NCBI GenBank assembly: GCA_900239685.1 | Contig: OENT01000120.1 | Coordinates: forward strand, 124,001-188,000 | Origin: Rotaria macrura | Lineage: Eukaryota; Rotifera; Eurotatoria; Philodinida; Philodinidae | Direction: 5' to 3' | Length of the DNA: 64,000 nucleotides | In this document: in pieces, positions 25,128-40,100 of the stretch | Layout of the letters: each line of letters starts with the position of its first letter | Position numbering within the stretch: position 1 is the stretch's first letter | The notes under the pieces: model-generated | What the model was told of the DNA's origin: nothing | Database searches by the model: none | What the model saw: the letters and a program-made list of their open reading frames with translations, nothing else | Position numbers and translations under genes: made by a program

Positions 25128-28100
25128 TCATATTCGAAAGATATGTCCATCCTGTTGAGACGATGTATTTGATGTTGATGAAGGCGGACGATCAACATTA
25201 AGTACAAGATCTGTACAACTATCAATAACAGGCAGTTCTCGTATATCGGCTGCCGTTTGAGATGAGTTATCATTTTGATTGAGTGTAATCGATGGCGAAC
25301 GACGTGAAAATGTATTGTTTCCTTTATCCGTAGTTTGAATAAATGAATGTACTGTTGACGATGCTATGGATGCCGTATCGTCGATAGTCACATCATCAAC
25401 GTTAGCGATTGAATGATCTCGTTGTTTACTTGCAAACCTTAGAAAAACCTATAGACAATAGAAGAATGAAACTCGTTATGATCATAAATCTAAATCGATG
25501 AATATATGAGTGATGATTTAAAAATCGTTTTCTCTAATTTTAAAAACTTGAAGAATAAGTCATGCAACGATTTTAGTTATATCCAATGCTTTCATCCATG
25601 ACAAGAGAAAAGAAAATAATCTTTCATACGTAGTTTTATCTTGAAAGTTTGAAAGATACGTGAAACACAATTAATAAGAAGTTTATTACTGAACAACGCA
25701 AGCTTAATAGGAAATTCCTATATTGTGACTAAGGAAAAAACAATGAATCTCATAGAAGCTTGTTTTAATAACTTTGACATTCTTCATAGAGCTACATAGG
25801 TTAAGTTCCAACAATTGTTAGGTATATTGTGTAGATAAAGTTGTCTCATATTCTACAATCAAAATTGACGTGACATTGAGCAATAATTTGTGTAGTGATC
25901 GGATGCCTTTATCTTATTAGGTATGAATTTCACTAATGAAATAATCATCATAGGCACACAAAATGTATATACTCATACAAGAATATGAAACACTATTATT
26001 AGACAAACATTTTCCAAACGAAGATCAGATTTGATTCATTGTGAATATCTAGAAATGTAACACAACAACATCAAATTGTTCTACTATTTCTTAACCAAAT
26101 GATACAATTTGGAAAAAATTCTTCGCTTCACTTACAATCTCTGAAGTAGAACAATCAATCGAACGACATTTGATCATTAAGTGTAGATTCACAATTCAAT
26201 AGAAAAGAGTCTTATCTAATCAATCGTTTTTCTTCTGTATTCATCTGCATAAATATATTTCTCAGTTTCCTGAACGCAATTCTGTTTTTTTTTCCTCCAT
26301 CTATAAGGAATTCTAATGGAATAGTTTTTTTCTTCAATAAATCTATCATGAAAACTAATCACATCGATTTTAAATAGTAAAACAATCTTCTTGTCAAACG
26401 ATCCACCCTGCGTGTACCACTTCAGTACTATGGAATAAGACAACACTTTGTTACTACTCATGATTTCATTCTAGGACAATACTATCTATTATAATCTGTT
26501 TCCTTGAGAAAAAAATTGCGATTATTTTCATTTGTTAACGTCGATGTTGGTTTTAGATCGAGTGCCATAAAATGTGAAAAATATATATTCATACATGTTC
26601 AAGTGTTGTTTGAGATAGGGAATAATCGACAACATTCATAAGATTTTTATTTGTTTCAATAAAGCCAAATATTTTCGATAGTGTATTCGATTTTGGAATA
26701 TTATATTCTAATCGTGTACCATGCTTTTCCTATAGAGACAAACATAAAATAATCAATAGTATAAAATCTTAGAATTCTTTTTGTTTTTGTTTTCTTCAAA
26801 CCGTCATATTCGAATCGGGTAGGTACTGTTGAATAATATTGGATGCTACTTGTATCGATGATTCATCTTCAAGACGTAATTTTAAATAATAACCAGTACC
26901 AAATCGATGTTTGAGATGTTGCGGTGTGCCAAGACATTTAAATTGACCATTAACCATAATAGCTAAACGTGAACATAGAACATCACATTCAGCCATTGAA
27001 TGTGATGTTAATAAAATAGCTTTATCTTGTTTTTTAGCTTTAATGATATTATTCCAAACGATACGACGATTTCCCGGATCTAGAGAAAATTCCTTATAAA
27101 TTTAAATAAATCTATTAAAAGTGATTCTCTTTTTACCCATTCCATTTGTTGGTTCATCCTAAAAATACAATTGAAAAAACGTCTATTCTATTCTATGAAA
27201 ACAAGAATAAAACTCTCACCAATAATATTAAATCTGGCTGTCCTAACATGGCAACGGCTACTGATAGTTTTCTAAAAAACAAAAGAAGAGTTTTCATTTT
27301 TTTTAAATTTTGCTGTTCAACGTTTAGTTATAAAAAGGATCGCACCTTCTCATTCCTCCACTATAAGTTCGTATAATACGATTAGCAAATGATTCCATAT
27401 GAAATTTTTTCAATGTTAAATTCACCACATGTTCACGATCAGTGATACCAATTAATTTTGCATAACACATAAGTGCTTCGCGACTCGTTAAATAACCATC
27501 AACAGCATCGAATTGTGGACAATAACCAATTGAACCGGGACGTTCCCGAGCTTGTATACGGATTTGTTTTTCATATAAGAAACAATCACCTCTGGTTGGA
27601 TGGACGTCACCTTGATGAAGAAAAAAAAAGAAATCAAATGAAAATCAATCAAAGTCTAATAGAATTACCGGTGATCATTTTAAATGTTGTTGTTTTACCC
27701 TGCAAAACAACAGAAAGAAAAATTATTGAAGTTTTCTATCGAAAAAGAAAGCAATTAAAATTCGTCTTACAGCTCCATTTATACCGAGTAAACCAAAACA
27801 TTGACCTTTTGCTATTCCAAAACATAGATGATCAACTGCCAATAAAGATTGACCAGTTGCACGTCGAAAAACTTTCGTTAAACTTTTTGCTTGTAAAATA
27901 TCATTGTTTATTTCAGTAGAATGCAGTATTCTATGTCGTTCTTCCAAGACATCTACATCCATAGTTGTTTCTGGTGCTGGAATCTATTGAAGAGGATATT
28001 TTCCTTTTTTAGAATTCTATTTTCATACAGTTTTCTTTTTGAAATATTTTACCTTGTAGAAAATATTTGGAAGTCGAATATCTAAATCAAGTAGATAAGT

Positions 28101-31100
28101 TACGATTAGTGCAATAAAACCAACTAGACTCATTGCTACAATTCGATCGCCAATAAGTTTGAATGAAAATGGATTAATATAAAGATTAGCATCGATTGTA
28201 CGACCAAAATCAGCCACTAATTCATTGCGCATCAAATGAACAAGTCCAGACCCGAGACAATATGGTGGAAAGACGAGAAAAAAACGTGATAAAATCGATT
28301 GAATACGTACTACGCCAGGTACCCATGCATATAATGTTAACATTAGATCCGCTATACATGTTAGCATACCAGAAAACATCCAAATACAAAATGCAGCCAT
28401 AAATGCTGTACTAGTATCTTTAAAAATTCGAACAAGACAATAAACTAATGGTATAGATGACCATCCATAGAGAAACAATAGACAGAATATTGCTCGAGTT
28501 GTCATAACACGTGAATTAAATGCTGATATATTGAATATTTTAATTAAAGCCATAGTTAAACTAATTAATATTAAATAATAAGCTAAATCCCAAATAAATG
28601 TTGACAACCAATAAACTGAACAAAAAGACAGAGAATATTTTCGAAAATAGAAACAAAAATTTTTCTTTACTCAATGGCTTCACACCACAGATGAATATTA
28701 AACGTTTTTCTTGTGTTACATATTCTCGCACAAGATACAAAATAACGGCTGCTGGCACAAATGAATATGCACATAAAACAGTGATAGCCACGCCAAAATC
28801 TGATATACGTTGTTCAAGTGACTGTTGTGATAATAGATCACTGTTTAATGTAAATGGATGACTATACGTCGATATGCCAAATTTTCCAGCATCTGCCGGA
28901 TCGGGAATTTTCGAACGAAGAATTAAATTATTCATCACATTTAAATATGATGGCAATGCATGATAGCCTTTAAATAAAAACAATATCTTTCAATTTTATG
29001 ATTTGATTTTTAAAAACTATCATCGTACCTTTATTATTGAACCACACTAGTGCATGACTTCTATTGAAATAATCATCTTCGATTTGTTCGCCAAATGTTA
29101 AACCACCATAACTAAATAGTTAAGCAATCATTTTTATACTTTAAATGATTCTGAAACATGATTCTTAGATTTCAACTTATCCTAAGGAAAAATTCGTCTT
29201 CGTGACTAATCAATATTGCGAGACGTGTGATTTAGGGAATTGTTGACTGTGTTGTAGTCAGTATATTAGATACAAATTCAATGATCTAATTTGGATTCCA
29301 ATTATTATTTATTGATGAATCGATAGATAGGTTTTCGGAGTATTATATAAATTTCAGTCTAACAAAGAACTGTTCTTTCCATGAAAATATTAAATTTCTA
29401 GTGTATGTAATTTGTTTTCATTCAACATACTAACAAATATCATGGGAATCATTCAAACCCTAGATAGGCAAAGCAGTATATAGATATATTGTCATCTGAT
29501 TTGTCCTGATATCACTTACAAAGAATTCAAATATTCTATTAATCAGTCATAATTTGTTAGTGAAGAACTAAGAAGATGTATCTTATTCGACTTTTTCAAT
29601 AAAAAGAATGAATTCCGAACTTAACATGACATTCAAACATTTTCGTTTTCTTTCCCTTGTTGAAAGTAAGAAAAGGTTTTTAAACGATGCGTTCTCTTCG
29701 TTAATGAAATACAAGTCGATCAATCAAGATCGATCATGGATGAATATGGAACATTACATTCAGTTCTATCGAATAGGAATTATCTCTAAGGTTTTATATA
29801 CATGCTAACAATCTAGTTTTAACTATTAAAATCTTATATTATTAGTCATTACTATCTCGGGAAGGCAATGCAAATAACATCAGAATGCTAGTCTTTATCT
29901 GCAATTCTATATTGATGACTAAAGGAAAAATTTCATACCGATTATCTGTAAAAGAATGATGACTTTTAATTAGATATTCCTCCACTGGAAAATTATCTAA
30001 GTCGTACAACTAAAATAAAAATACGATGCATACATATTTTATTATTGAAAAAACAATAGAATTTCGACACTAACCACAATGCCCGATTTCGTTTTACGGG
30101 TTGGTGGTCGTCCGAATGAATCACTTGGACACATCTAATTAGATATAAAATTGTATACGAATTAGAGAAAATATGACAACATTACCTGCAAAGCCTTCGT
30201 AAAACATTCTGAACATTTTGCATATTTATTGTAATCAGCAGAATCGGGTGGTACATAAAAGTACTTGTCACCATCACCACATTTATATGGCTCTCTACTT
30301 GATGCCAATGGTGGATCATTCATACATGTTGTACCAATATTTGGAAACGAATTATTTCTCAAACGATTATTAAGAGTACTTGCAATGGGATCATTACTAT
30401 TGAATAACCTATAACAGAAAAGAAAATCATAAAAAAATTCTAGAAAAGACTTTCTTATGTTTCGCTTCGAGATAGATATTTCGAAAAAGTATTAATGTCT
30501 ATGAAAGAACATCAAAATATATATGTGAGAGCATCTGTTGCTTGATTCGATAGAAACAGAAGAAAGATTATGTTGGAATGAAAATGAAAAACAAATATTA
30601 GAGTTTTCACAAAAGATATATGTAATTAATATATTATTGTTCGCGTGAACATCTTTTTATCTTGATTAGCATTGTTGTTGATAAATAAGAACGTATGCTG
30701 CTTTACTGATAACATTGTCTTCACTAATGTCTGACACATATGAGTCATCAAATGTATGCCATTTTTTATCATAATTATTTTTCGCATGAGCAGTATAGTG
30801 CCCACCACCTAAACTACCCATATGATTACTAACACCAATGAGTTCATATTTTGCTTTCTTTTTTTCCTCTGAGTTTTGAACAAAACTTGATAGATCTAAG
30901 TCACGTAATGGACAATCTATCAACAGATCGATCTTATCACGATAGTAACGTGTATAATTAAAACGTTTCAATTGAATGATTAAAACTTTTGGTAGAAGCC
31001 ATAGATCAATTTTTTTCGTAGCTTTTTTTAATGCATTACACTTTGGACATTTCCAAAGATCATCATCGGATAATACTTCTTGTTTTGTAAAATGTTTAAA

Positions 31101-34100
31101 ACAATCTTTTAATGTTGTTGACTTCTTTTGTTGACTACGTGTTTGAATAGTAGACGCGGCTGAATCCTTTCCGAGACGCTTTTCTTCGTCGAGTTTTTTA
31201 TACTTCTCAACAATAGACGCTGCAACATCAACAACAAGCGTTGTACTTCTACGTGAAAAGTCAATGTGATCATCGAGACTTGCTTTCAATGTCTTGGTCG
31301 TTTGATTATAACTCTGATTGTACACAAGCGAAGCAGTATAAAATGGTTTATCTTCCGTAACTGTCAAAGACAATGGAAGAAAAACACCGATTGCTATCTA
31401 AAAACAGTCAACCACAATATACAGTTCACAACGTATTTAACGTAATAGAGTATGATATATTTTACCTGCAACGCTTCTTGTACATCTTTTCCTTTACAAT
31501 TATTTCTTGGTACACTTAGATAGATTGGTAAACCAAAATTGTAATGATAATAGTCATCACGAAATAAACACGGCATCAAAATCTTGTCGTTATTTTCTTT
31601 TTTCAATGAATCAGCTACTTCATAGAAAACCACTTGATCACGATCGAGTATACTTGTTAACAACGCATTATCTGAATATTGTAAATGAATTCGATAGTTG
31701 TAGACTTCAGCAGCTAAAATATAATCGGGTTTTGGTTGATGTCCATCATAATCAGTTTCTTTTGTGAAATCTTCCTCTTCTTCTTCTTCTTCTTCTTCGC
31801 TCTTGTTGTCATCGACTTTGTCACTGGGACTGGTGGGCTCAGACTTCGATGCAGTAGCAGCGGTAGTATCCATCGGTTCATGTTCAGGAGCTTTCGTTAC
31901 TTTTTGTTGAAATCTATCACAAAACTGCTGAATTAAATTACGTACACGACCATGTTCATCACATTTGATTCGATAAGTCTTCACTTTTCCGTTCAAACGG
32001 ACATAGTCAAATTTAAATATTCGCATTTTTCCTTTACCAGGTAATGGTAAACTGAGAAAGCAGATCGGATCAAATGTGCGCGCTTTGGTACGACACGTTA
32101 GACATTGCACAACCGATTTGATTTGTCCATGAAATATATCATGAATTTTCGATTGATTTCGTTTTCGATAATATTCCCATTGTTCGGTTGCTAATATTTT
32201 ATCTTCAACTATGCCATCATCATCTTTTTTTTCCACATAAGGTTTTTTCTTAACGCGATTCAAATCCTCATGTAAACCATCAAGTAAAAATGACATGAAC
32301 TCTTGCGAATCTTGTTGTGCAAAGCCACTGAATTGTGGAGCATAACGTGCGACATTTTGTTTCAAAGATCTGGGTGCACAAAAATTTGTTTTACCTGACC
32401 ACATTTCATGTATTAATTCACCGTACGCTAACGCAACATCACCTTTCATACCTAAAGGATTATCACGATTTATATGATTCTTGTATTCGTCGTTTCTAAA
32501 ATACTCTGTTAATGCAGGAACATTCGATAAACATTGCAGAGCCGAATTCATGAAACACGTATTACCCAGATTCGATAAACCACAAAGTCCGTACGTGGAA
32601 GCTGTTTTCATTGAATTATATGTGAGAGCGTTGCTCGCTGTGTGTGAAGACGAGACAGGCGTAATACTGGCTGATGATGCTAGACTTTCAAAGATGATAA
32701 AAGCATTCTTAGTTAAATCAATATCTTGGATGGTTAAACCAGTTCGTTCTGGAATCATTTCCCACTTCAAACCTTGCTCATCTGCTGATGAATACAATCG
32801 GTAGTTTGCATTTATTGACACGTTAAAATGAGTACTATATTCTTTCTTGATTTCTTCTATTGTCGTTGTACGACTGCAATAGATCTGTTTTATTTTTGCA
32901 TTGCTATGTCTTGTTGCACGAAGTCGTAATGGTACAAGAAAAGCTTCGATGATAGTTTGATATGAACCTTGTGCAATGACTTTCCGAATAATTGGAGTTC
33001 CCTCACTTTTATGCGTTTCTACTATGTCAATATAGAGCTCGTATGGTATGAAGGTATAATCGTTGCCTTCGACAGCATCCGAACGCAGTTGTATTTCTTT
33101 GGCATTAGTAGGTGTTGTTGAATCAGCTAATTTTGTGAAATCTATGGGACCCGGTTCAGTGACGGTTTCTTCATCGGATTTATCGATGCCAACAAAACGC
33201 TTCCAATGTTCGAACCATTTATTATCAATAATCACATACTTGTCATCGATCTTCTGCTCTGTGGCGAGTAGTTTTTTATATTTTTCCAAAGGATCAGCTG
33301 GCATTACAGTATTCCTTACTCGTTTTTTTCGCCTTTCAGTGAAATGCAATAACTTACGCAAGGAAGTATGTAGAAATATCGTGAAAGACGAAATTTTAAA
33401 AACGATTCAAATGGTAAAATGCTGTGTCAAACAACGTATCTATTTTCTGGAGTAAGCAATGTTTAGTTGAAGAACAGAGAAAAATACAACCGCAAATATT
33501 TGCATAACGTTATGAAAGCAATATGTACGTCAACAGCGCTATAGCAAAAAGAAAATAGACGGGGGTGAAATCTGACATCGAATCACTATTATTCAACCAG
33601 AAGAGTCTATTAAATAGTGACTCATTTTTCAGTCATAAATAATTTCTGTTCCTATGAGTAAGAACCAATTGTTTGCTTTAACTTGATTATCTTGTATAAA
33701 AATAACAATGAATGTAAAACAACAAAAAAATAGATTATCACATAAATGCATAGATGACTTGTCAAGGGTATTCTATGGAATCAAACTGAAATCAATCCGA
33801 TTTTTTTATTGTCTTTACTTTGCTCTCGCTCAATCTCATCTTCTTATCATTTAAATAGATAAGTGATGATCGGTGGAGTTTTCATTTATAATCATAAAGG
33901 TGAAGTACTTATTTCGGTAGGATCAAATCATAATTTGTTGTTTTTTTCCTTCTTTTCATCTCAATTCTATTTTTCTAATTTATTTTCTAAAAGCGTGTCT
34001 ATCGTGATGATATTGGTCGAAATGCTGTTGATGCATTTCGTGTTAATGTTATTCATGCACGACAACAATCGCGTTTCCCTGTTGTTAATATAGCACGAAC

Positions 34101-37100
34101 AAGTTTCTTTTATACAAAGCGTTCAAACATATGGCTCTGTGCTGTTGCAAAACAAAACATAAATGCAGCTATGGTATTTGAATTTTTAAATAAAATGATC
34201 GATGTCATGCAATCGTATTTCGGTAAAATCAGCGAAGAAAATGTTAAAAATAATTTCGTTTTAATCTATGAATTATTGGATGAAATACTCGATTTTGGCT
34301 ATCCACAAAATAGTGATACAGGTGTATTAAAAACATTCATAACACAACAAGGTGTTCGACCAATTACACGTGAGGAACAAACAAATGTAACATCAGCTGT
34401 AACTGGACAGATCGGTTGGAGACGTGAAGGTATTAAATATCGTCGTAATGAATTATTTCTTGATGTGATCGAATCGGTCAATTTACTTATGTCCCAACAA
34501 GGTCAAGTCCTAAGTACGCATGTTGCTGGTCGTGTTGTAATGAAGAGTTATTTATCCGGTATGCCTGAATGTAAATTTGGCATTAATGATAAAATAACCG
34601 TCGAGAATCGTACAAAAAATCAACTAGATTCAACAAATACAAATAATAATTCAACAACCAATGGTTCAACATTGGCATCATCAACAACACCATCAACAAC
34701 AACAAAGACAGCTATTGCTATTGACGATTGTCAATTTCATCAATGTGTTAAATTATCGAAATTTGAATCTGAACATTCAATTTCATTTATTCCACCTGAT
34801 GGCGAATTCGAATTGATGCGATATCGTACAACAAAAGATATTAGTTTACCATTTCGTGTTATACCATTAGTACGTGAAATAGGTCGTACGAAAATGGAAG
34901 TTAAAGTTGTTGTTAAATCAAATTTTAAGCCAACACTTATTGGACAAAAAATTGAAATACGTATACCGACACCACCGAATACATGTGATGTGCAATTATT
35001 ATGTATGAAAGGTAAAGCAAAACATAAATCATCTGATAATGCTATCGTATGGAAGATGAAACGTATGGGTGGTATGAAAGAATCACAATTAAGTGCTGAA
35101 ATTGAATTATTACCGAATGATAAAAAGAAATGGAATCGTCCACCGATATCGATGAATTTCGAAGTACCGTTTGCTCCGTCAGGTTTTAAAGTTCGATATC
35201 TTAAAGTATTTGAACATAAACTTAACTATTCTGATTCAGAAACAATTAAATGGGTAAGATATATTGGTAAGAGTGGTTTATATGAAACGCGATGTTAAAC
35301 GAAGAATAAAATGAAATCTTTAATTTATATTGTGCAATGTCAATGTTGTTATCAATTAATTCCCTTTTATATTTCAATCAATAGACTAATTCATTCCATC
35401 GTGTCTTCTTTTTCGGTTTTTTTTCGTAGTCGATCTCTTCTCACCTTTACATATTTAATTTTTTTCCTTTCTATTCACTATTTATAAATATCAGTATACT
35501 ATATATACGTATATATATATATATATATATATATTATGAATTACTTACTTAACGAACATGGCAGATTGATCATACATAGCTGGTGTTAGTAACCATTGCC
35601 GTTGAAATATTTGTGATGGACGTAATAAGGTAAAACCCATTGACATGGCAACAAATATCAATGGTAGAAGTATATGTGAAAGAAATACTTTCCAATTACG
35701 TTTTGTATGATGAAAACGTTTTAATAATAAGGTTTGAAATTGATGAAAATATAATTGACGGCCAATGACTTTAGCATATTTTGATGGATGATTTTGTGCT
35801 AAATTTGATATTGTTGGTACTTGCGCACTACTTCCACTTATTATTGACATACCTTTAAAAAGACATGTTCAAATATATTTTTTGTTTATTTTAAAAGCAT
35901 GATTTATATTTATGTATGGGGGTTCTATTTAAATATTGTCTTATTCTGAACATGTACTCCTTTTAGTTTTAGTTCCATGTGTAATAGTAGATTCATGTAA
36001 CATGAGTAGCATGGCATCTATTCTTGATGTCCGGAACGAGACAAAATTCATATTATGCTTATTGATCATGAGAGTACACAAGTAAATGATAAGAGCTTGT
36101 CGTGCTTATGTAGAAGTGAAGAAAAATCAATATTAGAAATCAACAAGTGTTTGATTTGATTAAATCTCGTCTATTTCTTTTTTGATTTGATTAAATGAGT
36201 AGTAATGCAAAACTTTGTTAAAATTTATGGATTTACCGTCGATTAAAGACATTGAATTAATAAATAAATGTAAAAAGAACTAAGTAACGAAGGTACACAA
36301 CCGAAAAACAATTGTAGTGAAATACGTACGGGCAGAGAAGCAAAACGAAACTCAACATTTTCGAATTGGATGTATCGAATTTCTTTAGTTCAACTCAACT
36401 CATCTTGACGATTTGATGAACACTATCAGTCGTTTCCATGGATTTTCTGTAAAACATTTAAAAAATATCATGTCTTTAGAAAACTTGGATATTCATAGCA
36501 AGAGCTACTGACTAAAAGTCAACTAAATTTAAGTTCTGTTTACAAAACTATCTGTTTCATAGATGGATTGAATGAATCAATTTTTTATTTCAATGACTAA
36601 CTGACCATCCATTGTTGTATTGGATTCTCCGCCAAGACCACTATCATCACTACGAGATGATGAAATAGGCGTTTGCTCGATGGCTATTTTTGGTACAGTG
36701 GAATTTTCTACCAAATCGTCCATTTTTCCTTGATCGGCTAGTTCTGTTACCCATAGAAAGACCTTGGTAATAAAAAAAAAAAGACATACAAATATATTTG
36801 TTTCAACAAGATTTCACACCTCTTCAAGTGTTGTATCTGATAGACCATAATTTCCAATGCTTAATCGTTCTTTACTAATTTCAATTTGTTTAAATAGTCG
36901 TGCAAATTTATGTCGGTGTTCATGTTTAAATGAATATGTCACTTCAGTACCAATATGTTCACGTAGTGTTGCATCTGGCATTTCTTGTAATATAAATGTA
37001 TTCAAATCTTTGAATGGTTTACTTTCTTTAAAAATTAAAAATATTCAATAATTATATGAAGATTAAAGTAGATATATATAGTTGTTCTTTCTTACCGACA

Positions 37101-40100
37101 ATCTTTAGTTTATGTTGTACTTTGAGTTTTAAATCAACTGTTAAACTATAACCTTTACCGAAACGTTTTTTTAAGAACATTGATGAGCCACTACATAATA
37201 ATCGACCTAAATAATGACAATAATGTAAAGTATTAATAACATATCGATAGGAATTCGAGTATCTATGAAAGATCAATCGTTTTGTTCACCACATCGATAC
37301 ATGTCTCTGATAATTTCATGTATTTCTACTTGAACCTTACGCATATGAACAGTTCGAAGATTTTTGTAAATATTCCAGTCAAAATATACATGAAAATCTT
37401 AGAGAGGAATATAGTTTCTTGGAGAATTATTAACAGAAAACTACGAAATCTATATTTGAACTGTGAGAGAAATGGAAAACATCTATCTACATTGTTCTTT
37501 CGAGTTTGTGGCTACCACAGTAAAACAACAGAATGAATACAAATGCATCGAGGAAGTGTTTGCATACAGATGATTTTTTCTTTAAGTCTTTCACTAAGTA
37601 GCAGACTTCGTACTAAATTGGTTGAACCACTATTGAACTTCGTACTGTGCAGTTTTTATTGTCAAAAGAAAAAACCGATAAACTAACCTTGATGAATAAT
37701 AGCAATACGATCACTTAATGTGTCAGCTTCATCCAAATAATGTGTTGTTAATAAGATAGTTCTACCAGCTCTATGTTTAAATATAACTTCCCAAATACTT
37801 CGTCGTGCACATGGATCAACACCTGATGTTGGCTCATCGAGAATAACCGTTCTTGAACCGGCTACAAATGCAATACTGACGGCAACACGACGTCGAACAC
37901 CGCCAGATAAGGATGAAGCACGTTCATGTTGAAATGTCCATAGACCCATACTACTTAGAAGTCTAATTAAAAGGAACATTCATTCTAACTTTACTTTTCT
38001 ATGTATAATTATTTAAATAAACATACTCATTGATGTCTCTATTTAATTCTTTAGAACTCATATTGCCTTTTAGACGACCGTAAAATTGTAGATGTTCTCG
38101 AACAGTCATAAAATCAAATAAAATATCTTCTTGTGGACATAAACCAACATTTTTTCTTATTTGATCATATTCTGTTGTTATATCTCGTCCATAGATACTT
38201 GCTGAACCATTGGTTGGAGGATAAATACCGGTAAGAACACTGATTGTAGTTGTCTGAAAAAAAGAAAACGAGTTTCAAATAGTTCATGAAAACATCTATC
38301 GATTCAGATATATTACTTTTCCGGCACCGTTATGTCCAAGTAAAGCTGTTATTTGATTTTCATAAAGTTTCAATGATAAATTTTCAACAGCTTTTTTATT
38401 TTCACCGAATTGTTTTGATAAGTTCTCAAATGAAATGCCAACAGTTAAATTAGTTGGTTCTTGTTCATTATTTGGATCGATTTCTAGAAAAATAAGACGA
38501 AAAACAAGTTTTGTTTCGCATCGCATTTCCAAAATTCATATGTTCAACGATTTGATAATAATAGATTTAGTATTGAACGTTTCTAAGGGTTTGTTCATTT
38601 TTAAATAGTTCACAAATTCTAGATAGATTATTTGCAAGGCAGTATGCTCAAACGACAGTATTGATATGTTGAAGATAAAACATAGGATACATGTGTCGTT
38701 TCAATTAGTTCTTATATTCAGAAAGTTCAATCGTATCCTGAGATGTCAATGTATTGAAGAAGATAGAATTTCTTGACACAAAAACAAATTATCTAATCTT
38801 ACGTTTCATGCGAGCCGTAAATGGATTTGGTTCTTGTTCACGTTCAATACGAAATCCTGAACCAGCACCTTGGTACGGATTTGATTTCTTGCAAAAAAAC
38901 CATGTTGATGGTAAACATGGATACCAAAATGGTTTTCTACGAGCATTTTTGCCCGGCAATACCGAACGAATATAATTGCCAATAAGACCATAAATAATGG
39001 AGTCGACTACCATCATGATACAAGCAATACCGAAATTCATTTCATCATTTGGAAATACACTTTTAAAAACAGTATTCCATTGTAGACCTTCACCTAGATA
39101 TTCTAAACGTGTTAAATATATTGATGAATAACCAAATGCTGTTGCACTTGATAGACTCTATTTATTAGAATGAAAAACAAAGTATTCAGCTGGAGAGAAA
39201 AAAACGAGGGAGAATTCATAAAAATAAACTTACAATTAATAATCTATGAATTAATTTCATTTTAGCTTCGAGAAACATTACAAGAATGAATGGAAGATAC
39301 GAGATGAAATAGATTAGAATGCCACATAATGTTGCTAAATTTGCTTTGGTAAAAAAGGCACTAACCAAATACCTGAAAGATCAATAATTAAATAGCAAAA
39401 TGATTAGTTGAACTTTTATCTAAACTAAACTCGATAGTTTTATGTAGTATGTAACAGATGTCATGAAAACAGGCGAACATGATTTCTTAAAGACTTAGCA
39501 ATTTTGATTTGCATCATACATTCCTAGCAAAGTTACATATTTCAAAATGCAAATGAAGATATACACACTTTCTTCGAGATCAATGATCATACATCTTCTA
39601 ATTCATAATTAAGAAGTAAGTATCGTTATCTTCCTAGTAATATTCATGATTCATCTCTCCATACTGAATACGAACACCGTAGGGTTATGTCTATAGTGAT
39701 CAGTAAGTTTTTTTTTTCAACGAAGACTAACACTAGTAATCGAATTCATCGTACTCATTTCGATTTCTTACAATGTTTCATTACACCTTAAACATTCTTA
39801 TATTCTCATACGAACCCGAGCATTAATGCCGATAGAGCCAGAGTAAGTAATGGTGTTATTGTTACAGTAAGTTCTGATGCCGGAAAAATTCCACCATATT
39901 TAAGAACAACTAAAACATGGACGTCTAATTGTAAAGAACAAAGAAAAATCGTATCATTCAATTTCTTACCAGCAACAATAATTGATACAATAAACATCGG
40001 TATGTATGAACTAATTAACCAAGAAATAAAGTTTACAGTTGAATTTAGACCCATAATTTTCATCGTCTAAAATACATATACGAAAACAAAAAAACAAATA

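Larger units (their letters stand above)
30409..35548 (-). other. ABCA intron that hosts two complete genes
   Basis: The upstream ABCA exon ends at 35549 (TTC GTT AA, then GTAAGT) and the next starts at 30408 after TTATAG with G TTA TTC AAT. The split codon AA/G restores Lys and the frame continues into ECD2 ([16 protein letters not shown]), so the two flanks belong to one transcript. The 5,140-bp intron carries the USP gene on the same strand and the AP-2 mu gene on the opposite strand. An (AT)n tract lies at about 35507-35534, next to the donor. Confidence 0.8.

Noticed and set aside
28023-28983. Two adjacent minus-strand membrane-protein frames that could be separate genes
   Set aside because: They carry consecutive ABCA second-half helices (AFSFVPA-like, [23 protein letters not shown]) and are exons of the ABCA gene.
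33063-33455. Plus-strand open frame of 130 codons
   Set aside because: It is the antisense shadow of the USP first exon.
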